Positions 44,884-54,173 of a DNA stretch of 64,000 nt are shown here, piece after piece. A program made the position numbers and the translations under genes. Source of the stretch: CAVVSD01 sp963837655 (GTDB lineage Bacteria > Actinomycetota > Thermoleophilia > Solirubrobacterales > Solirubrobacteraceae); NCBI GenBank assembly GCA_963837655.1, contig CAWIOK010000010.1, positions 1 to 64,000 on the forward strand, read 5' to 3'. The notes beneath the pieces were generated by a model that did no database searches, was not told the origin of the DNA, and worked only from the letters and a program-made list of their open reading frames with translations. Position 1 is the stretch's first letter, and each line of letters opens with the position of its first letter.

Positions 44884-44945
44884 GGCCGCGGATGGTACCA
44901 ACGGGCATAGGTCAGACACATCTCCGGACGTGGCATGATTCGGAC

Positions 44946-46325
44946 ATGACGATCGAGACCGAGCAGCGGGCCGCGGCGCAGGAGCTCGCGGCGTGGACGT
45001 CGTCCCTGGACCTCGCCGACGTCCCGGCCGAGGTCCGCGCCGTCGCACGCGAGCACATGCTCGACGCGCTGGGCTGCGGGCTCGCCGCGCTGGGCGTCGG
45101 GGAGGCGCTCCCCGGGCTCACGGTGGCGGGCGACGCGGGGGCAGGTCCCTCCAGCGCGATCGGCCGCGCGCAGCAGGTGCCCGCCGCGGCGGCGGCGCTC
45201 GCCAACGGCATGCTCTGCCACGGCCTCGACTTCGACGACACCCACGAGGCGTCGATCGCCCACGTCGCGACGGTCGTCGTCCCCGCGGCCCTGGCTGCCG
45301 CCGAGGCCGTCGGCGCGACCGGCGCCGAGACCCTGGCCGCGATCGTCGCCGGGACGGAGACGGTCACGCGCATCGGCATGGCCGCGCCGGAGGGCTTCCA
45401 CCGCCGCGGGTTCCATCCCACCGGCGTCTGCGGCGTGTTCGGCGCGACGGTGGCCGCCTGTCGCCTGCGTGGCATGGACGCCGAGACGACGGCCCGCGCG
45501 CTGGGCCTCGCGGGCAGCATGGCCTCCGGCATCTTCGAGTACCTCGCCGACGGCTCGCCGACCAAGCCCTTCCACGCGGGCTGGGCCGCGCAGGCCGGCA
45601 TCCAGGCCGCCGCCCTCGCCGCGGCGGGCGCCCGCGGACCCGCCACCGTGCTCGAGGGTCGCTACGGGCTGTTCGCCACCCACGTCGACGTCCCGTACGA
45701 CATGGGCGCGCAGGTCGCCGATCTCGGCGAGCGCTGGGAGTCGCCGCTCGTGGCGATCAAGCCGTACCCCGCCTGCCACTGGATCCACGCCGCGGTCGAC
45801 GCCGCCGTCGAGGCCGCGGGCGATGTCGCGCCCGAGGCGATCGAGCGCATCGTGGTGCGCATCCCCGAGGTCGGCGTCCCGATCGTGCTCGAGCCGCTTG
45901 TGCAGAAGCGCGTTCCGGTCACGGAGTACGACGCGAAGTTCAGCCTGCCGTGGTGCATCGCCGCGCGCATCGTGCACGGGCGCCTGGACGTGCGCTCCTT
46001 CGGCGGCGACATCGCCGATCCGGCCGTCCTCGCCCTGGCCGCCCGCGTCGAGTACGAGCCGTGGCAGGGCGCCTTCGCCTCCGTCTTCGCCGGTGGCGCG
46101 CGCGTCGAGGCGAAGGGCACCAGCCGCGCTGTCGTCAACGACGCGCCCCGCGGCGCGCCCGGCAACCCGATGAGCCACGACGACGTCGTCGCGAAGTTCA
46201 CGGCCAACGCGTCGCTGAGCCTCCCGGCCGAGGCCGGGGCCCGCCTGGTCGCCGCCGTCGACGCGCTCCACGACGCGGCCGACGTGCGCGCGATCACGGC
46301 CGAGCTGCGCGCAGCCGCTCGATGA
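44946..46325 (+). CDS. MmgE/PrpD family protein
   Basis: A 459-residue member of the MmgE/PrpD family, which includes 2-methylcitrate dehydratase, cis-aconitate decarboxylase and iminodisuccinate epimerase. Family segments are MLDALGCGLAALG, ANGMLCHGLDFDDTHEAS, FHPTGVCGVFGA, DGSPTKPFHAGWAAQAG and YPACHWIH. The activity within the family cannot be read from sequence alone. It overlaps the acyl-CoA dehydrogenase gene by four bases (ATGA) and is divergent from the CoA transferase, so the three probably act on one organic acid. Confidence 0.9.
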   Translation: MTIETEQRAAAQELAAWTSSLDLADVPAEVRAVAREHMLDALGCGLAALGVGEALPGLTVAGDAGAGPSSAIGRAQQVPAAAAALANGMLCHGLDFDDTHEASIAHVATVVVPAALAAAEAVGATGAETLAAIVAGTETVTRIGMAAPEGFHRRGFHPTGVCGVFGATVAACRLRGMDAETTARALGLAGSMASGIFEYLADGSPTKPFHAGWAAQAGIQAAALAAAGARGPATVLEGRYGLFATHVDVPYDMGAQVADLGERWESPLVAIKPYPACHWIHAAVDAAVEAAGDVAPEAIERIVVRIPEVGVPIVLEPLVQKRVPVTEYDAKFSLPWCIAARIVHGRLDVRSFGGDIADPAVLALAARVEYEPWQGAFASVFAGGARVEAKGTSRAVVNDAPRGAPGNPMSHDDVVAKFTANASLSLPAEAGARLVAAVDALHDAADVRAITAELRAAAR

Positions 46326-47476
46326 CGGCCGTGGACCACGAGGCGCTGCGGCAGGGGGTGCGCGAGGTCTGCGCGGCGTTCCCCGACGCGTACTGGCGCG
46401 ACCTGGACGCCCGCCGCGAGTACCCCGAGGAGGCCGTCGCCGCGCTGACGAAGGCCGGCTACCTGGCGCCGCTGATCCCGCAGGAGTACGGCGGGCTGGG
46501 GCTCGACATCGCCTCCGCGTCGATCATCCTCGAGGAGATCAACCGCTCCGGCGGCAACGCCCAGCCCGCCCACGCGCAGGTGTACACGATGGGCACGCTG
46601 CTGCGCCACGGCTCGGCGGAGCAGAAGCAGGCCTACCTCCCTGGCATCGCGAGCGGGGACCTGCGCCTGCAGGCCTTCGGGGTGACCGAGCCGGAGGCAG
46701 GGACGGACACGACGTCGCTGCGCACGGCCGCCGTCCGCGACGGCGACGACTACGTGGTGAACGGGCGCAAGATGTACATCTCGCGCGTCCAGTTCTCCGA
46801 CCTCATGATCCTCCTCGCGCGCACGACGCCGCGCGACGAGGTCAAGCGCAAGTCCGACGGCCTGTCGGTGTTCCTCGTCGACCTGCGCGACGCGGTCGGC
46901 AACGGCCTGGAGGTCAACCCGCGCCGGGTCATGATCAACAACCAGACCAACGAGCTGGTGTTCACGGACCTGCGGATCCCGGCGAGCAGCCTCATCGGCG
47001 AGGAGGGCCGCGGCTTCCGCTACGTCCTCGACGGGATGAACGCCGAGCGCATCCTCATCGCCGCGGAGTGCATCGGCAACGGCCGCTGGTTCATCGAGCG
47101 CAGCACGGCGCGCGCGCGAGAGCGCGAGATCTTCGGTCGCCCGATCGGCCAGAACCAGGGGATCGCGTTCCCGATCGCGCGTGCGCACGTCTCGCTGGAG
47201 GCCGCAGACCTCATGCGCTGGAAGGCGGCGCAGCTGTTTGACGCCGGCGAGCCGTGCGGGGCCGAGGCGAACATGTCGCTCATGCTGGCCGCGGCGGCGG
47301 CCTGGGAGGCCGCGGAGGCCGCGATGCAGACCTTCGGCGGCTACTCCTACGACGCCGAGTACGACGTCGAGCGCAAGTTCCGCGAGACGCGCCTGTTCCA
47401 GGTCGCGCCCATCTCCACCAACCTCATCCTGTCCTACGTGGCCGAGCACGTGCTCGGCCTGCCCCGGACGTTCTAG
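46322..47476 (+). CDS. Acyl-CoA dehydrogenase
   Basis: A 384-residue flavoprotein of the acyl-CoA dehydrogenase family: IPQEYGGLGLDIAS, FGVTEPEAGTDTTS, VNGRKMYIS, DGMNAERILIAAECIG and QTFGGYSYDAEYDVERKFRE are present. In the region where many family members carry the catalytic Glu (EGT), this protein reads QVAPISTNLIL. A related pattern occurs in other actinobacterial members, so the base may lie elsewhere. It oxidises an acyl-CoA at alpha-beta and passes electrons to ETF. The start overlaps the PrpD-like stop; the monooxygenase gene follows after 43 bases. Confidence 0.92.
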   Translation: MTAVDHEALRQGVREVCAAFPDAYWRDLDARREYPEEAVAALTKAGYLAPLIPQEYGGLGLDIASASIILEEINRSGGNAQPAHAQVYTMGTLLRHGSAEQKQAYLPGIASGDLRLQAFGVTEPEAGTDTTSLRTAAVRDGDDYVVNGRKMYISRVQFSDLMILLARTTPRDEVKRKSDGLSVFLVDLRDAVGNGLEVNPRRVMINNQTNELVFTDLRIPASSLIGEEGRGFRYVLDGMNAERILIAAECIGNGRWFIERSTARAREREIFGRPIGQNQGIAFPIARAHVSLEAADLMRWKAAQLFDAGEPCGAEANMSLMLAAAAAWEAAEAAMQTFGGYSYDAEYDVERKFRETRLFQVAPISTNLILSYVAEHVLGLPRTF

Positions 47477-47519
47477 GAGCCGTCGCCCTCGGTGGCGACG
47501 AAGGTGCGACGCTTCGGTC

Positions 47520-48722
47520 ATGCGGGTCGCGGTGATCGGTGGAGGTCTCGGCGGGCTCTCGGCCGCCGGGTTCCTGCTGCGCGCCGGGGTCACCGACGTC
47601 CTGGTCTACGAGCAGGCCCAGCGGCTCGGTGAGATCGGCGCCGGCATCCAGGTGCCACCCAACGCGGTGCGCCTGCTGCACCGGCTCGGCATCGATGAGC
47701 AGCTCGACGACGCGGGCGTGCGTCTAGATGTCGGCTGGGAGTTCCGGCGATGGAGGACGGGCGCGATCCTCTACTCACAGCAGCTCGGCACGGCGTGCGA
47801 GGAGCGCTTCGGCGCCCCCTACTACGTCGCCCACCGCGCAGGGCTCCTGGATGCGTTGCACGGCGTCCTGCCCGACGGCGTCGTGCAGCTCGGCCGGCGC
47901 TGCGCGGCCGTCGAGGAGACCGGTGAGGAGGTGCAGGTCACCTTCGAGGACGGGGAGACCATCACCGCCGACGTCGTGGTCGGGGCGGACGGCATCCACT
48001 CCGTCGTGCGCGGCGCCGTCACGACCCCGAGCCCGCCGACCTTCTCGGGGCTCGCGGGCTACCGCTGGATGCTCCCCGCGGCCGACGTCCCGCCGATGGC
48101 GCTCGAGCCCGGGTTCAAGGTCTGGCTCGGGCCCGGCCGGCACCTCGTGCACTACCCCGTCTCAGGAGGTCGCGAGGTCAACCTCGTCGCGATCGTCCCC
48201 GCGGGCGAGTGGCGGACGGAGTCGTGGATCTCGGAGGGGACCGTCGAGGGCCTGCTCGCCGAGCACGAGGGCTGGGCGGACGAGGTCCAGACACTCCTGC
48301 GCAAGGCGCCGATGACGTACCTCTACGCCCTCTACGACCGCGAGCCGTTGGCGCATTTCGTGCACGGGCGCATCGCGCTCATCGGCGACGCCGCGCACCC
48401 GATGCTGCCGTTCCTCGCGCAGGGCGCCGCCCAGGCGTTCGAGGACGGCGCGACGATCGCGCTCTGCCTGCGCGAGGCGGGCGCCGGAGGGGTGCGGCTC
48501 GCGCTGGCCCGCTACGAGCGCGCACGGCTGGCGCGCGCGTCGGAGGTCCAGCGCCAGAGCCGCGGGCGGCCGGAGATCAACCACCTGCCCGACGGCCCCG
48601 AGCAGGCCCGCCGCGACGCGGAGATGGCCGCGCAGGACCCGCTCGAGCACAACACCTGGCTGTACGAGCACGACGTCGAAGCCGCATTGCGCGGCTCCGA
48701 CGCCCCGTCACCGCTGCATTGA
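47520..48722 (+). CDS. FAD-dependent monooxygenase, salicylate-hydroxylase-like (class A)
   Basis: A 400-residue class A flavoprotein hydroxylase. The FAD-binding VAVIGGGLGGLSAAGFLL, the VVGADGIHSVVR (DG motif) and RIALIGDAAHPMLPFLAQG (GD motif) are all present, and PPNAVRLLHRLGI is typical of salicylate and 3-hydroxybenzoate hydroxylases. It uses NAD(P)H and oxygen to hydroxylate a ring compound. It ends with 15 bases of overlap with the convergent LysR gene. It is probably controlled by that regulator and coexpressed with the upstream genes. Confidence 0.92.
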   Translation: MRVAVIGGGLGGLSAAGFLLRAGVTDVLVYEQAQRLGEIGAGIQVPPNAVRLLHRLGIDEQLDDAGVRLDVGWEFRRWRTGAILYSQQLGTACEERFGAPYYVAHRAGLLDALHGVLPDGVVQLGRRCAAVEETGEEVQVTFEDGETITADVVVGADGIHSVVRGAVTTPSPPTFSGLAGYRWMLPAADVPPMALEPGFKVWLGPGRHLVHYPVSGGREVNLVAIVPAGEWRTESWISEGTVEGLLAEHEGWADEVQTLLRKAPMTYLYALYDREPLAHFVHGRIALIGDAAHPMLPFLAQGAAQAFEDGATIALCLREAGAGGVRLALARYERARLARASEVQRQSRGRPEINHLPDGPEQARRDAEMAAQDPLEHNTWLYEHDVEAALRGSDAPSPLH

Positions 48723-49616
48723 GGGGGCCGACGCCGCTGCCTGCACAGCGCAGGCGACGAAGTCACCCACGAGCGGGCTCGCCCTGTCGCGCAGCCAGGC
48801 GATGTGGAATGGCGCGGGCTCCATGTCCGAGACGGGCACGAACGCGACACCGGGCCGTGGGTAGTAGCGCGCGGTGAGGTCGGGGCAGATGGAGACACCG
48901 ATGCCGGCCCGGACGGCCTCCAGCCACTCGTCGTGCGACGAGTAGCGACCCGCCACCTCGATGTCGCCCGGCGGCCGATGGTGTGCGGCCAACCAGTAGT
49001 CGTGCCAGCGGCCCGCGGGCAGGTCGTCGGTGACGAACGGCTCGGCGACGACCTCGTGGATGCTCACGGAGGACTTCGACGCGATCGGATGGTCGGCCGC
49101 GATCGCCGCGACGATCGGGTCGTTGCGCAGCAGTCGCATCTCGACCCCGTCGGGCACGTCCACCGGTCCGCTGACGAACCCGGCATCGACGGCACCCGAC
49201 GTGACCCCGACGAAGCTGTCGTCGAACCCGAACTGCCGGAACGTCACACGCACGCCGGGATGCAGCTCGCGGAACGCGTGCAGGATCGCGGGCGTGAGAT
49301 CGGCGGCGCCGTGTGCCATGAACCCGACTTCCAGGCGGGAGGGCTCGCGGTCCCGCAGTTCCTGCGCGCGGCGCATCACGGCATCGACGTCGCGCACGGC
49401 TCGGCGCGCCGGTTCGAGGAGCTCGGCGCCCTCGGCCGTGAGCTGGACGCCGCGGGGCAGCCGCTCGAACAGCGTCACGCCGAGCTGGGCCTCCAGCCGC
49501 CGGACCGCGAGGCTCAGCGCCGGCTGGGCCACGAACAGGGTCTGCGCCGCGCGCGTGATGCTGCCGGCCTCTGCGACGGCCACAAACTCCCGGAGCTGCT
49601 TGACGCTGATGCTCAT
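48708..49616 (-). CDS. LysR-type transcriptional regulator
   Basis: A 302-residue LysR regulator. The helix-turn-helix is in LREFVAVAEAGSITRAAQTL and QPALSLAVRRLEAQLG; the effector domain starts near residue 90 (LEVGFMAHGAADLTPAIL) and extends to the end. It is divergent from the flavin monooxygenase gene at 49708, the classic arrangement in which the regulator controls its neighbour and itself from the shared intergenic region. An imperfect dyad there (49631-49653) is a candidate site. The inducer is likely a metabolite of the cluster. Confidence 0.93.
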   Translation of the reverse strand: MSISVKQLREFVAVAEAGSITRAAQTLFVAQPALSLAVRRLEAQLGVTLFERLPRGVQLTAEGAELLEPARRAVRDVDAVMRRAQELRDREPSRLEVGFMAHGAADLTPAILHAFRELHPGVRVTFRQFGFDDSFVGVTSGAVDAGFVSGPVDVPDGVEMRLLRNDPIVAAIAADHPIASKSSVSIHEVVAEPFVTDDLPAGRWHDYWLAAHHRPPGDIEVAGRYSSHDEWLEAVRAGIGVSICPDLTARYYPRPGVAFVPVSDMEPAPFHIAWLRDRASPLVGDFVACAVQAAASAPSMQR

Positions 49617-49630
49617 CGCGGTAGCCGCGA

Positions 49631-49653
49631 ACCATAACGACAGGCATATGGGT
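49631..49653. promoter_or_regulatory. Candidate LysR operator
   Basis: ACCATA (49631-49636) and TATGGGT (49647-49653) form an imperfect dyad with ATA-N10-TAT at its core, close to the T-N11-A pattern of LysR sites. It lies in the 91-base divergent region, 15 bases from the regulator start and 55 from the monooxygenase start. Confidence 0.45.
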
Positions 49654-49707
49654 GCGCGTGCCATCGGCATTGGTCGCGCGCCAGGTCGAGGTCTACCGTC
49701 GGCGCCC

Positions 49708-50967
49708 ATGAGCGACACCGCCACCAGGGGAGACATGGCGCTGCCGGTCCCCGAACCGGGTCTGACGCCCGCGGAGATCATCCGCCGCGCCGAGGCGCTG
49801 CGCCCCCTCCTGCTCCAGGAGCAGGCTGCGACCGAGGACCGGACGTTCTACGGCGAGGAGATGCACCAGGCGTTCGCCGACGCCGGCTTCTACCGCATCC
49901 TGCAGCCGCACATGTTCGGGGGCTACGAGTTCGACGTCCCCACCTTCTACCGCGTCATCATCGAGGTCTCGCGCGGCTGCCCGTCGACGGGCTGGTGCCT
50001 GTCACTCAACGCGGCACACGCGCTGCAGGCCGGGGCGTTCTACTCCGAGCGCGCCCAGCGTGAGATGTTCGGGCCCGACGGCGACTTCCGTTGCGCAGCC
50101 CGCGACACACCGCGCGGCACCGCCCGCCCCGTGGAGGGCGGCTATGTCGTCGACGGTACGTGGGACTACTGCTCGGGCAGCCCCTGGTCGACACACCTGA
50201 TGGCCGGGGCGATGCTCGACGACGGCTCGGGGACGATCGAGTACGACCAGTTCTCCGGTCGGCAGCTGCTCGTGACGGTCCCCCGCGAGGACTGGGAGAT
50301 CATCCACGACTGGGGCAACATGATCGGCCTGCGGGGCAGCGGGTCGCACAGCGTGCGCGTCGCCGGCGCGTTCGTCCCCGAGCACATGGTGCACTCGCTG
50401 AACCTGCTGGACGTGGACGTGAGCGACGGCACGCCGGGCGGGCGCCTGCACGGCAACCCGATGTACGCCGGCCGCCAGGTGGGCTTCTTCGGCGCCGAGC
50501 TCGCCTCGATCGCCGTTGGCGCGGCCAAGGCCGCGCTCGACGAGTACGAGCGCCTCATCACCTCGAAGAAGACGACCTTCTCGCCCCATGTCCTACGCGC
50601 CCGGCACCACGACTACCAGCGTACGCTCGGCCAGACCATGGGCATGGTCGATGCGGCCGAGGCGACGATCGTCCGGATCGGCCAGCTCTACATGGAGTAC
50701 TGCGCCGACGCGGCGTCGGGCGACCGGGCGTTCACGACCGAGATGGACTACCGCCTCGATCAGATGGCGATCCAGGCGGGGTTCCTGGCCTACGCGGCGA
50801 CCGACCAGCTCGTGCGGACCGCCGGCAGCTCGCCGATGGCCAACGGCGCACGGATGCAGCGCTACCTGCGTGACCTCATCCAGTACCGGACGCACATGGC
50901 CGCGTCCGCCTGGGAGGTCATGGCGACGACCACCGCGCAGCAGCACCTCGGCCCGATCCTGGACTGA
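49708..50967 (+). CDS. Two-component flavin monooxygenase oxygenase subunit (acyl-CoA dehydrogenase fold, group D)
   Basis: A 419-residue protein with the fold of acyl-CoA dehydrogenases but the features of group D flavin-dependent hydroxylases such as HsaA: ADAGFYRILQPHMFGGYEFD, SRGCPSTGWCLSLNAAH, the C-terminal PF08028-type helical domain, and no CoA-binding signature. These oxygenases take reduced FMN or FAD from a separate reductase; no flavin reductase gene is in the cluster, so it must come from elsewhere. It hydroxylates an aromatic or heterocyclic substrate in most relatives. The permease gene follows after 31 bases. Confidence 0.85.
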   Translation: MSDTATRGDMALPVPEPGLTPAEIIRRAEALRPLLLQEQAATEDRTFYGEEMHQAFADAGFYRILQPHMFGGYEFDVPTFYRVIIEVSRGCPSTGWCLSLNAAHALQAGAFYSERAQREMFGPDGDFRCAARDTPRGTARPVEGGYVVDGTWDYCSGSPWSTHLMAGAMLDDGSGTIEYDQFSGRQLLVTVPREDWEIIHDWGNMIGLRGSGSHSVRVAGAFVPEHMVHSLNLLDVDVSDGTPGGRLHGNPMYAGRQVGFFGAELASIAVGAAKAALDEYERLITSKKTTFSPHVLRARHHDYQRTLGQTMGMVDAAEATIVRIGQLYMEYCADAASGDRAFTTEMDYRLDQMAIQAGFLAYAATDQLVRTAGSSPMANGARMQRYLRDLIQYRTHMAASAWEVMATTTAQQHLGPILD

Positions 50968-50998
50968 GGAGCTCTTGCACCGAGAAAGGGACGAGGAC

Positions 50999-52435
50999 AT
51001 GACGGAGACAGAAGGCACCGCGCTGCGGCGCAATGCCATGGGTGTGCCCGAGATGGTGTTCCTGGTGATCGCCTTCGCGGCGCCGCTCGCCGCCTCGACG
51101 ACCAACATCCCCATGGCCATCGGCTTGGGCAACGGCATCGGGGCTCCAGGTACGTGGCTGCTCGTCGGGCTGCTGCTGGTGCTGTTCTCGGTGGGCTACA
51201 CCGCGATGAGTCGTTACATCAGCAATGCGGGCGCCTTCTACGCCTACATCACCGCCGGGCTCGGCCGCGGACTGGGTGTCGGCGCCGGATACGTCGCCCT
51301 CATCGCGTACTTCTCGTCGGTCATCCTCATCGGTGCCTTCTTCGGGTTCTTCGCGTCTGCGGCACTGGACTCCGAGCTCGGCATCAGCATCTCGTGGCCT
51401 GTCTGCTCCATGATCGGCTTGGCCGCGGTGTTCGCGCTGTGCTTCTTCGGGGTGCAGGCGAGCGTGCGGCTCCTCGGTGTGCTGCTGGCGCTCGAGACGC
51501 TGCTGTTGGTGGCGATCATCGTCGGCGTGTTCGTCAACGTCGGGCCGGGCAGCTATCCGCTGCGGTCGTTCGCCCCGTCGGAGATCTTCAGCGGCACGCC
51601 TGGGGTGGCACTGGCGTTCGTGTTCTCGACGTTCCTCGGCTTCGAGGCGACGGCGATCTTCTCCGAGGAGGCCCGCGACCCGAAGCGGACGGTCTCGCGC
51701 GCGACGTACATCGCGATCGGGGTCATCGCGCTCCTGTACCTCACCGCCAGCTGGTCGGCGGTCGCTGCCGTGGGTGCGAGCGATGCGGTTGCGGTGGCGG
51801 CAGGCGACCCGGGGGCGATGATCTTCGCCATCGCAGGCGACAACCTCGGCGCGTGGTCCTCGCACGCGTTCAACATCCTCATCGTGACCAGCCTGTTCGC
51901 CGTGCTCATCGCGGCGCACAACTCGTCGTCGCGATATCTGTTCGCTCTCGCCCGGGACGGTTGGCTGCCCCACGCGCTGTCGGCGACGCACCGGAAGTAC
52001 CGCTCACCGCACGTCGCCGCTGCCGTGCAGATCACGATCTCCGCGGCGGTCGTCCTCGTCTACGCGATCGCCGGCGCCGACCCGTTCACCCAGCTCGGCG
52101 CCACCTTCGTCGGGATGACGACCCTCGGGGTGGTGTCGCTGATGGTGGTCGTGTCCCTTGCCGTCATCGGCTATTTCCACAAGAGCGGCCACGAGGTCGG
52201 CCTGTGGACCAGGACGATCGCGCCGGCGGCGTCGGCGGTGCTGCTGACGATCACGCTCGTGCTGATCATCGACAACTTCGGGCTCCTGACCGGCTCGGAC
52301 TCACCAGTCATCGCGCTGCTGCCACTGACCCTGCTGGCCGCGGTCGGTCTGGGCTTCCTCGTCGCCGCTCGCCGCCGCGACGAGCCTCCGGTGGAGCTCG
52401 ACGAGGTCGAGGAGGCGACACTCACCGTGGCCTGA
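50999..52435 (+). CDS. APC-family amino acid/amine permease
   Basis: A 478-residue transporter of the amino acid-polyamine-organocation superfamily with about 12 membrane helices. The family pattern is visible in GVPEMVFLVIAFAAPLAAST at the start, FLGFEATAIFSEEARDPKR in the sixth-helix loop and NSSSRYLFALARDGWLP. It probably imports the compound that the linked monooxygenase acts on. GAAAGG lies upstream of the ATG. A strong hairpin follows the stop. Confidence 0.9.
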   Translation: MTETEGTALRRNAMGVPEMVFLVIAFAAPLAASTTNIPMAIGLGNGIGAPGTWLLVGLLLVLFSVGYTAMSRYISNAGAFYAYITAGLGRGLGVGAGYVALIAYFSSVILIGAFFGFFASAALDSELGISISWPVCSMIGLAAVFALCFFGVQASVRLLGVLLALETLLLVAIIVGVFVNVGPGSYPLRSFAPSEIFSGTPGVALAFVFSTFLGFEATAIFSEEARDPKRTVSRATYIAIGVIALLYLTASWSAVAAVGASDAVAVAAGDPGAMIFAIAGDNLGAWSSHAFNILIVTSLFAVLIAAHNSSSRYLFALARDGWLPHALSATHRKYRSPHVAAAVQITISAAVVLVYAIAGADPFTQLGATFVGMTTLGVVSLMVVVSLAVIGYFHKSGHEVGLWTRTIAPAASAVLLTITLVLIIDNFGLLTGSDSPVIALLPLTLLAAVGLGFLVAARRRDEPPVELDEVEEATLTVA

Positions 52436-52446
52436 CGGCGGCCGCC

Positions 52447-52477
52447 GCTGGGGCGGGTCGCGCGGACCCGCCCCAGC
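52447..52477. terminator. Perfect 13-base-pair bidirectional terminator
   Basis: GCTGGGGCGGGTC (52447-52459) and GACCCGCCCCAGC (52465-52477) pair perfectly around a GCGCG loop. It sits 11 bases after the plus-strand permease stop and 8 bases after the minus-strand permease stop, so it can terminate both convergent transcripts. Confidence 0.85.
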
Positions 52478-52485
52478 GCCGCTTC

Positions 52486-54033
52486 CTACGCGTCCTCGTG
52501 GACGAAGCGGCCGATCGCCGCGTACTTCTCCTTGTTGGAGTTGCGCCAGTAGAGCGCCATCCCGATCCCGGACAGGAAGATGATCAGGATGAACCACGGC
52601 ATGTACTTGATGAACCAGTTGTCGCCCGCGCCGGACAGGTCCCCGCGGTACTTGATCAGCAGGTAGCAGGCGCCGATCTGCGCGATGCCGCCGATGACCG
52701 GCGCCAGCTTCGTCTTCCACCAGTGCCCGTGCTCCGGTGCGTTCACCAGGAAGTACCGGATGATCGCGAAGGACACGAGCGCCTGGATGGCCAGGATGCC
52801 GAGCACGCCGAGCAGCGGGCTCCACGTGCCGAGCTTCAGCAGGGCATCCAGCGTGGATGGATTGGCGATCGTGAACGCCCCGGCGTACAGCGTGACCAGC
52901 CCCGTCACGAGCATGCTCGCCAGGTACGGGCTGCGGTGGGTCGGGTGCACCTTGCCCAGCGCGCGCGGCAGGATCCCCTCGCGGCCCATCGAGAACATGT
53001 AGCGCGACGACGTGTTGTAGAAGGCCAGCGTGCACGCGAACGAGCCGGTGACGATCAGGATCTCGAAGATCGTCGTCAGCCCCGAGCCCACGTACCGGTC
53101 GGTCAACGGGTAGAAGGCTGACGCGATGTCGCCGTTGTACTGGCGGGCGACGGCGTCCGCTGCGCCCTGGTTGCCCCAGCCCGTGACGAACATCCACGAG
53201 ATGAAGACGTAGAGGATGCCGAGGCCGATCACCGAGGTGTACATCGCGATCGCCGCGATGCGCTTGGGGTCGTTGGACTCCTCGGCGTAGTTGGGGGCCA
53301 TCTCGAAGCCGACCCAGGACCAGAACGCACCGAACAACGCGATGCCCACCGCCCCCGCGCCGAACGCCTTGATGGCGGCGGAGTTGTTGAACATCTCGGC
53401 CGGGTTCAGCGGCGAGAGCGAGATGCCGTCGGCGCCGCCCTGGAACAGGACTGCGAAGCCGAAGACCAGCAGCCCGATCAGCTCCGTGACGAGGAAGAAG
53501 CCGAGGATCTTCGACGTCAGCTCGATGTGGAACCACGACAGCATCGTGATGATCGACAGGAAGACGATCATGAACACCCACGCCGGGATGTTGATGCTGA
53601 ACCACTCGTTGAAGCTCGTCGACGCGAAGTAGCCCGTCACGCCGAGCACGGCGGAGCAGAAGATCACGTAGCAGAGCGAGATCAGCGCCGCGGTGCCCAT
53701 GCCCATGATGGTGCCGAAGCCGTGGGTCACGAACGAGTAGAAGCCGCCCGCGGCCGTCACCGTGCGGGCCATCTCGATGTAGCCGACCGCGAAGATCGTC
53801 AACACGATCGTCGCGACCAGGAACGCGGCAGGGGCCGCGAAGCCGCCGCCGAGCACGGCCACCGGGACGTTGAACAGCATCGCCGCGATCGGCGCCGCCC
53901 CCGTGACGATGCAGAAGAGCACGCCCGGGAGGCCCAGGGCGTTCTCCGCGAGCCTGCCCGCGTGCTCGTCGTGGTGCACCGCTTGCGGCCCGCCTGCGAG
54001 ACCGCTGGCCTCGGGCAGGATGTGGTCCGTCAT
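52486..54033 (-). CDS. APC-family amino acid/amine permease, second
   Basis: A 515-residue APC transporter with about 12-14 helices: ENALGLPGVLFCIVTGAAPI, FWSWVGFEMAPNYAEESNDP and NTSSRYMFSMGREGILP carry the family motifs. It is only distantly similar to the permease on the other side of the terminator, so the pair did not arise by recent duplication. It is transcribed on its own, divergent from the secreted protein gene at 54174. The substrate is not evident. Confidence 0.9.
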   Translation of the reverse strand: MTDHILPEASGLAGGPQAVHHDEHAGRLAENALGLPGVLFCIVTGAAPIAAMLFNVPVAVLGGGFAAPAAFLVATIVLTIFAVGYIEMARTVTAAGGFYSFVTHGFGTIMGMGTAALISLCYVIFCSAVLGVTGYFASTSFNEWFSINIPAWVFMIVFLSIITMLSWFHIELTSKILGFFLVTELIGLLVFGFAVLFQGGADGISLSPLNPAEMFNNSAAIKAFGAGAVGIALFGAFWSWVGFEMAPNYAEESNDPKRIAAIAMYTSVIGLGILYVFISWMFVTGWGNQGAADAVARQYNGDIASAFYPLTDRYVGSGLTTIFEILIVTGSFACTLAFYNTSSRYMFSMGREGILPRALGKVHPTHRSPYLASMLVTGLVTLYAGAFTIANPSTLDALLKLGTWSPLLGVLGILAIQALVSFAIIRYFLVNAPEHGHWWKTKLAPVIGGIAQIGACYLLIKYRGDLSGAGDNWFIKYMPWFILIIFLSGIGMALYWRNSNKEKYAAIGRFVHEDA

Positions 54034-54173
54034 GCCTTCACACCGATCCTCTCCTCAGTGGAACCTGGCGCTGCGGGCGGGATCAGACCACAAGGGCGGT
54101 GCGACGCGCAACGAATTCGTACAACGCACGTTGCAGTCAGCGTCCCCACATCACCTTCCGACAGGAGAGCCAC

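Noticed and set aside
46322..47476. Inactive acyl-CoA dehydrogenase because the EGT Glu is absent
   Set aside because: A related APISTN-like pattern is found in other actinobacterial members, so the catalytic base may be at another position; inactivity cannot be claimed.
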